Under the pieces are notes generated by a model. That model searched no databases and was not told the DNA's origin. It saw nothing but the letters and a program-made list of their open reading frames with translations. DNA of 64,000 nucleotides from contig CAWBFQ010000007.1 in the NCBI GenBank assembly GCA_963788145.1, forward strand, positions 124,001-188,000. Direction: 5' to 3'. Of this stretch, positions 61,566 to 64,000 are shown piece after piece. This DNA comes from UTCFX2 sp963788145 (lineage in GTDB: Bacteria; Chloroflexota; Anaerolineae; Anaerolineales; UBA4823). Both the position numbers and the translations under genes were made by a program. How positions within the stretch are numbered: the first letter of the stretch is position 1; every line of letters begins with the position of its first letter.

Positions 61566-62425
61566 TCGGTTTCCACGATTTTGTTGTTGCATTCCGGAAA
61601 CTGGGACTTCCGCCAAACGCGCCTGTGATCGCCCATGCCTCGCTTTCCGCATTTGGAAAGGTTCAGGGAGGTGCGGATGCGCTGCTGGGGTCTCTGCTGG
61701 TTGTCTATAACACCCTCATCGTGCCTGCGTTTACCTATAAAACCATGATTACCCCCGAGAGCGGTCCAGAAAATAATGGGATTACTTATGCCGCTGGCCG
61801 GGGGGCGAGTCTGATGGCGGTAGGATATGACCCATCTGCTTTCTTCCGGCGCAACATGCCAGTTGATCGACTCATGGGAGTCATCCCCGAGGCACTACGC
61901 CGACATCCAGGCTCTGCCCGCTCTGCACACCCCATCCTATCCTTTGCAGGTATCCATGCAGAGACAATCCTCGAGAGCCAGACAATTGCTGAACCATTAA
62001 AACCGATTGAGCAATTGTTGGATCGAGGCGGTTGGGTGCTGTTGTTGGGGGTTGGCCAGGAAGTGAATACCAGCATCCACTATGCTGAGCGCCAGGCAGG
62101 ACGCAAACAATTCATCCGTTGGGCTCTCACCCCAAAACGCATCCAGGAGTGTCCGGGTTTTCCGGGTTGTTCAGATGGCTTTGGTGTTTTGGCAGCCAGT
62201 TTAAAGCCAATAACGCGTATGCAACGGGTTGAGTCCGGTTTAATTCAGGCCATTCCCCTGGAAGGCCTTGTAGATTTGGTCTGCAGACGGCTGCAGATGG
62301 ATCCATTTGCCCTTCTTTGTGACCGAAGTTACTGTGAGCGTTGTGAGGCTGTACGAAAGCACATGGATGCTTATCCGGACGGCGCAAACTCATTACAGAG
62401 AAGCATGATTGCGAGGCGGAATTAA
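61562..62425 (+). CDS. AAC(3)-family N-acetyltransferase-like protein
   Basis: A 287-residue protein whose ATG overlaps the preceding stop (ATGA). APVIAHASLSAFGKVQGGADALL matches the N-terminus of the aminoglycoside 3-N-acetyltransferase fold. VPAFTYKTM, ALRRHPGSARSAHPILSFA and LLLGVGQEVNTSIHYAE, with the conserved His, follow. A Cys-rich tail (CPGFPGCSDGF and CDRSYCERC) is added. Many family members do not act on aminoglycosides, and the chromosomal context does not suggest a resistance gene. Confidence 0.86.
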   Translation: MIGFHDFVVAFRKLGLPPNAPVIAHASLSAFGKVQGGADALLGSLLVVYNTLIVPAFTYKTMITPESGPENNGITYAAGRGASLMAVGYDPSAFFRRNMPVDRLMGVIPEALRRHPGSARSAHPILSFAGIHAETILESQTIAEPLKPIEQLLDRGGWVLLLGVGQEVNTSIHYAERQAGRKQFIRWALTPKRIQECPGFPGCSDGFGVLAASLKPITRMQRVESGLIQAIPLEGLVDLVCRRLQMDPFALLCDRSYCERCEAVRKHMDAYPDGANSLQRSMIARRN

Positions 62426-62461
62426 TTTCGCCAGGAATCACACTGGTTTGGGAGGTGATGT

Positions 62462-63139
62462 ATGACAACCCTGAGTCCATTTCAAATTTTCGATCTGGTC
62501 AATCGCCCAAAGCCGCTCTGGTTAGTCAAAATCGATCTGAGCGCCGCTGCCTTGTTCTGGGTGGATCTCAGCGAGTGTAAATTGGGGATGGCTAATCTCA
62601 GCCGGGCTGACCTGCCCTGGTCTAACCTTGCCGGGGCAGACCTGCGCAGAGCAGACCTGAGTATGGCGAACCTCTTTGAGGCTCATTTACAACGCGCCAA
62701 TTTCACAGAGGCCAACCTTAGCCGCGCAAACCTGACCCGAGCAGATCTTGGGAAAGCGGATCTGGTGGATGCCGTCATTGTCGAGGCCAATCTCAGTCGG
62801 GCAAGCTTGAGCAAGGCCACCCTGATCCGCTCCAATCTAAACAATTCGATTATGACCCGGGCTGATCTAAGCAAAGCAAATCTGTCCAGCGCGAACTTGA
62901 ATGGCGTGGATCTATCGAATGCCAACCTTTTTGAGGCAAATCTGAGCGGGGCCAGTCTGCGCGGCGCAAACCTGAGCAAGGCAGATCTAACCGCAGCCAA
63001 CCTGGTTCAGGCGGACCTGAGCGACGCCAATCTGCAGGGAGCTGAATTGACCGACGCAAACATGGATCGGGCCATACTGACCGGCGCTATACTGGCAGAT
63101 GGCAGGCGCTACGAGGAGAAAGAATCAATTACTCGGTAG
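62462..63139 (+). CDS. Pentapeptide-repeat protein
   Basis: A 225-residue protein. Residues about 24-215 are nearly continuous pentapeptide repeats of the form A-(D/N)-L-x-x (for example RADLSMANLFEAHLQRANFT), forming a right-handed beta helix of about 38 repeats. There is no signal peptide or membrane segment. GGAGG precedes the ATG. Relatives mimic DNA to protect gyrase, but most have unknown roles. The 3' end overlaps the convergent histidine kinase gene by 15 bp. Confidence 0.93.
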   Translation: MTTLSPFQIFDLVNRPKPLWLVKIDLSAAALFWVDLSECKLGMANLSRADLPWSNLAGADLRRADLSMANLFEAHLQRANFTEANLSRANLTRADLGKADLVDAVIVEANLSRASLSKATLIRSNLNNSIMTRADLSKANLSSANLNGVDLSNANLFEANLSGASLRGANLSKADLTAANLVQADLSDANLQGAELTDANMDRAILTGAILADGRRYEEKESITR

Positions 63140-64000
63140 GTCTGCCCAAAAAGTAGTCCCGTTGCCAACCTGGCTGCTCACCCCCATCTCGCCGCCGTGG
63201 CTTTCCACGATCGATTTTGCTATTGCAAGGCCAAGACCGCTGCCGCGTGGCATGCCAGGTCGCTGTGGATTTGTCTCAGCTCGATAAAATCGTTCGAATA
63301 CATGGGTTAAATGTTCAGGAGGGATGCCCGGGCCGGTATCCCGCACCAGCAAGCGCACCGTATTCGGGTTAGGCCCGGGGCGCAGAAGCATTTCCGTCTG
63401 ACCATTACAGGGGGTATATTTGATAGCATTCTCAAGCAGGTTATAGAAAACCCGCCGCATTTGGTCCTCATTTCCCATCACAGAGGGCAGCCCCGGCTCA
63501 ACCTCCAGTTTCAGATCCACCTCTGCCCGGGCTGCCCGGATCTTAAATGTCTCGTAGACCTCATAAGCGATCGATTTGAGATTAACTGGTATGCGTTTGC
63601 CTGCCTCCAGGCCTGCCTCCATGCGAGACAGATCCAGCAAATCGTTCACCATTCGCACCAGCCGGTCGATCTCAGTTTCGATCTCTCCAAGAAATCGTTC
63701 AGCTACTTCTGTGTCTTCTAATGCACCTTCACGCAAGGCTTCCGCTCGCAATTTGACCACAGTCAGCGGAGTCCGTAGCTCGTGACTGGCATTCGCCACA
63801 AAGGCGCGTAACTCGTTAACATTCGATTGCAGCTTGCTGGCCATACTGTTGAAGGCTTCGGAAAGACGGTGCAATTCTTGCGGCCCGGAGGGCTTAACCC
63901 GCACCCCCAAATCACCGTGCTCCATGTTTTCGGCTGCTCGAGTCAGCACCTGAATCGGGCGGGTCAGGTTGTTTGCCAGCACCCAGCCAAAAAAGCTCAC
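63125..64000 (-). CDS. Sensor histidine kinase (5' end cut by window edge)
   Basis: The frame is open to base 64000, so the N-terminus, presumably with sensor and first helix, is missing. The visible 291 residues hold the end of a membrane helix (FFGWVLANNLTRPIQ), HAMP (about 8-60), HisKA with NASHELRTPLT, and HATPase with N-box LLENAIKYTP, G1 DTGPGIP and G2 GSGLGLAIAK. It is a complete catalytic core. No partner regulator is seen, and it probably lies upstream outside the window. Confidence 0.93.
   Translation of the reverse strand: MSFFGWVLANNLTRPIQVLTRAAENMEHGDLGVRVKPSGPQELHRLSEAFNSMASKLQSNVNELRAFVANASHELRTPLTVVKLRAEALREGALEDTEVAERFLGEIETEIDRLVRMVNDLLDLSRMEAGLEAGKRIPVNLKSIAYEVYETFKIRAARAEVDLKLEVEPGLPSVMGNEDQMRRVFYNLLENAIKYTPCNGQTEMLLRPGPNPNTVRLLVRDTGPGIPPEHLTHVFERFYRAETNPQRPGMPRGSGLGLAIAKSIVESHGGEMGVSSQVGNGTTFWADLPSN

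Noticed and set aside
61562..62425. Aminoglycoside-resistance gene
   Set aside because: The AAC(3) fold is present, but the context is metabolic, no mobile element is near, and many family members do not act on aminoglycosides.
1..64000. CRISPR arrays, insertion sequences, prophage, rRNA, tmRNA or RNase P RNA
   Set aside because: No regularly spaced repeats, transposase motifs with terminal repeats, integrase or phage structural genes, or recognisable structural RNAs other than three tRNAs were seen.

Overview
The window is 64 kb of bacterial chromosome with mixed gene orientation. Most genes sit in short, tightly overlapping operons and the main sequence is moderately GC-rich. The gene set points to Chloroflexota, most likely Anaerolineae. 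The clues are a transaldolase-glucose-6-phosphate isomerase fusion, a PucC-like transporter, a SpoIIIAA-like ATPase fused to an R3H domain, lipoproteins with Thr/Pro-rich linkers, and several conserved proteins of unknown function that I associate with that class. This is inference from family recognition; no rRNA or phylogenetic marker was tested.

Layout. 0-10 kb, all on the minus strand: a lipoprotein cut by the left edge, lipA, a cluster of five tiny proteins sharing a short N-terminal motif, an M48 peptidase with an NfeD/ClpP-type protease, the phosphate transporter pstSCAB, and a frameshifted Rrf2 regulator. 10-20 kb: tRNA-Gly and tRNA-Met, a membrane protein and methyltransferase followed by a two-component system, an AT-rich lipoprotein island, a response regulator-phosphatase, an AspT-like transporter and a second AT-rich lipoprotein. 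20-32 kb: a P-loop ATPase with a small partner, holA, membrane proteins, a MerR-like regulator, pucC, dus-radA and the Tal-Pgi fusion. 32-44 kb: DUF1848 protein, a GntR-SPFH operon, CPBP protease, two parS-like sites, deoxynucleoside kinase, ssb, pepF, ychF, tRNA-Leu-glgC, OsmC and a 534-bp gap with DnaA boxes. 44-64 kb: hydrolase/lipoprotein, BchD/BchI-like chelatase pair, rpsA, clpC, a long rightward run (pdxS, pdxT, acetyltransferase-like, R3H ATPase, tmk, gmk, rhomboid), and then M23 peptidase, SDR, enoyl-CoA hydratase, AAC(3)-like, pentapeptide-repeat protein and a histidine kinase cut by the right edge.

Two points affect how to read the annotation. First, about nine otherwise well-conserved genes, including gmk, holA and pdxS, carry a single-base frame disruption. 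All but one have a length of 1 modulo 3, meaning one extra base. I read these as probable sequence or assembly errors and annotate the genes across the break. Second, the most unusual locus is 2.2-3.5 kb: five small open reading frames in one apparent operon, one of them only 59 codons long. They share a motif close to V-R-T-D-hydrophobic-K-A-G-A and then diverge into a LysM domain, Pro-rich linkers with a repeated aromatic/Cys module, or helical tails. I do not recognise this as a described system.

The parS-like pair (35.6-35.7 kb), the DnaA boxes (43.7-44.0 kb) and ssb suggest this segment may lie near the replication origin. dnaA, dnaN and parAB are not in the window.
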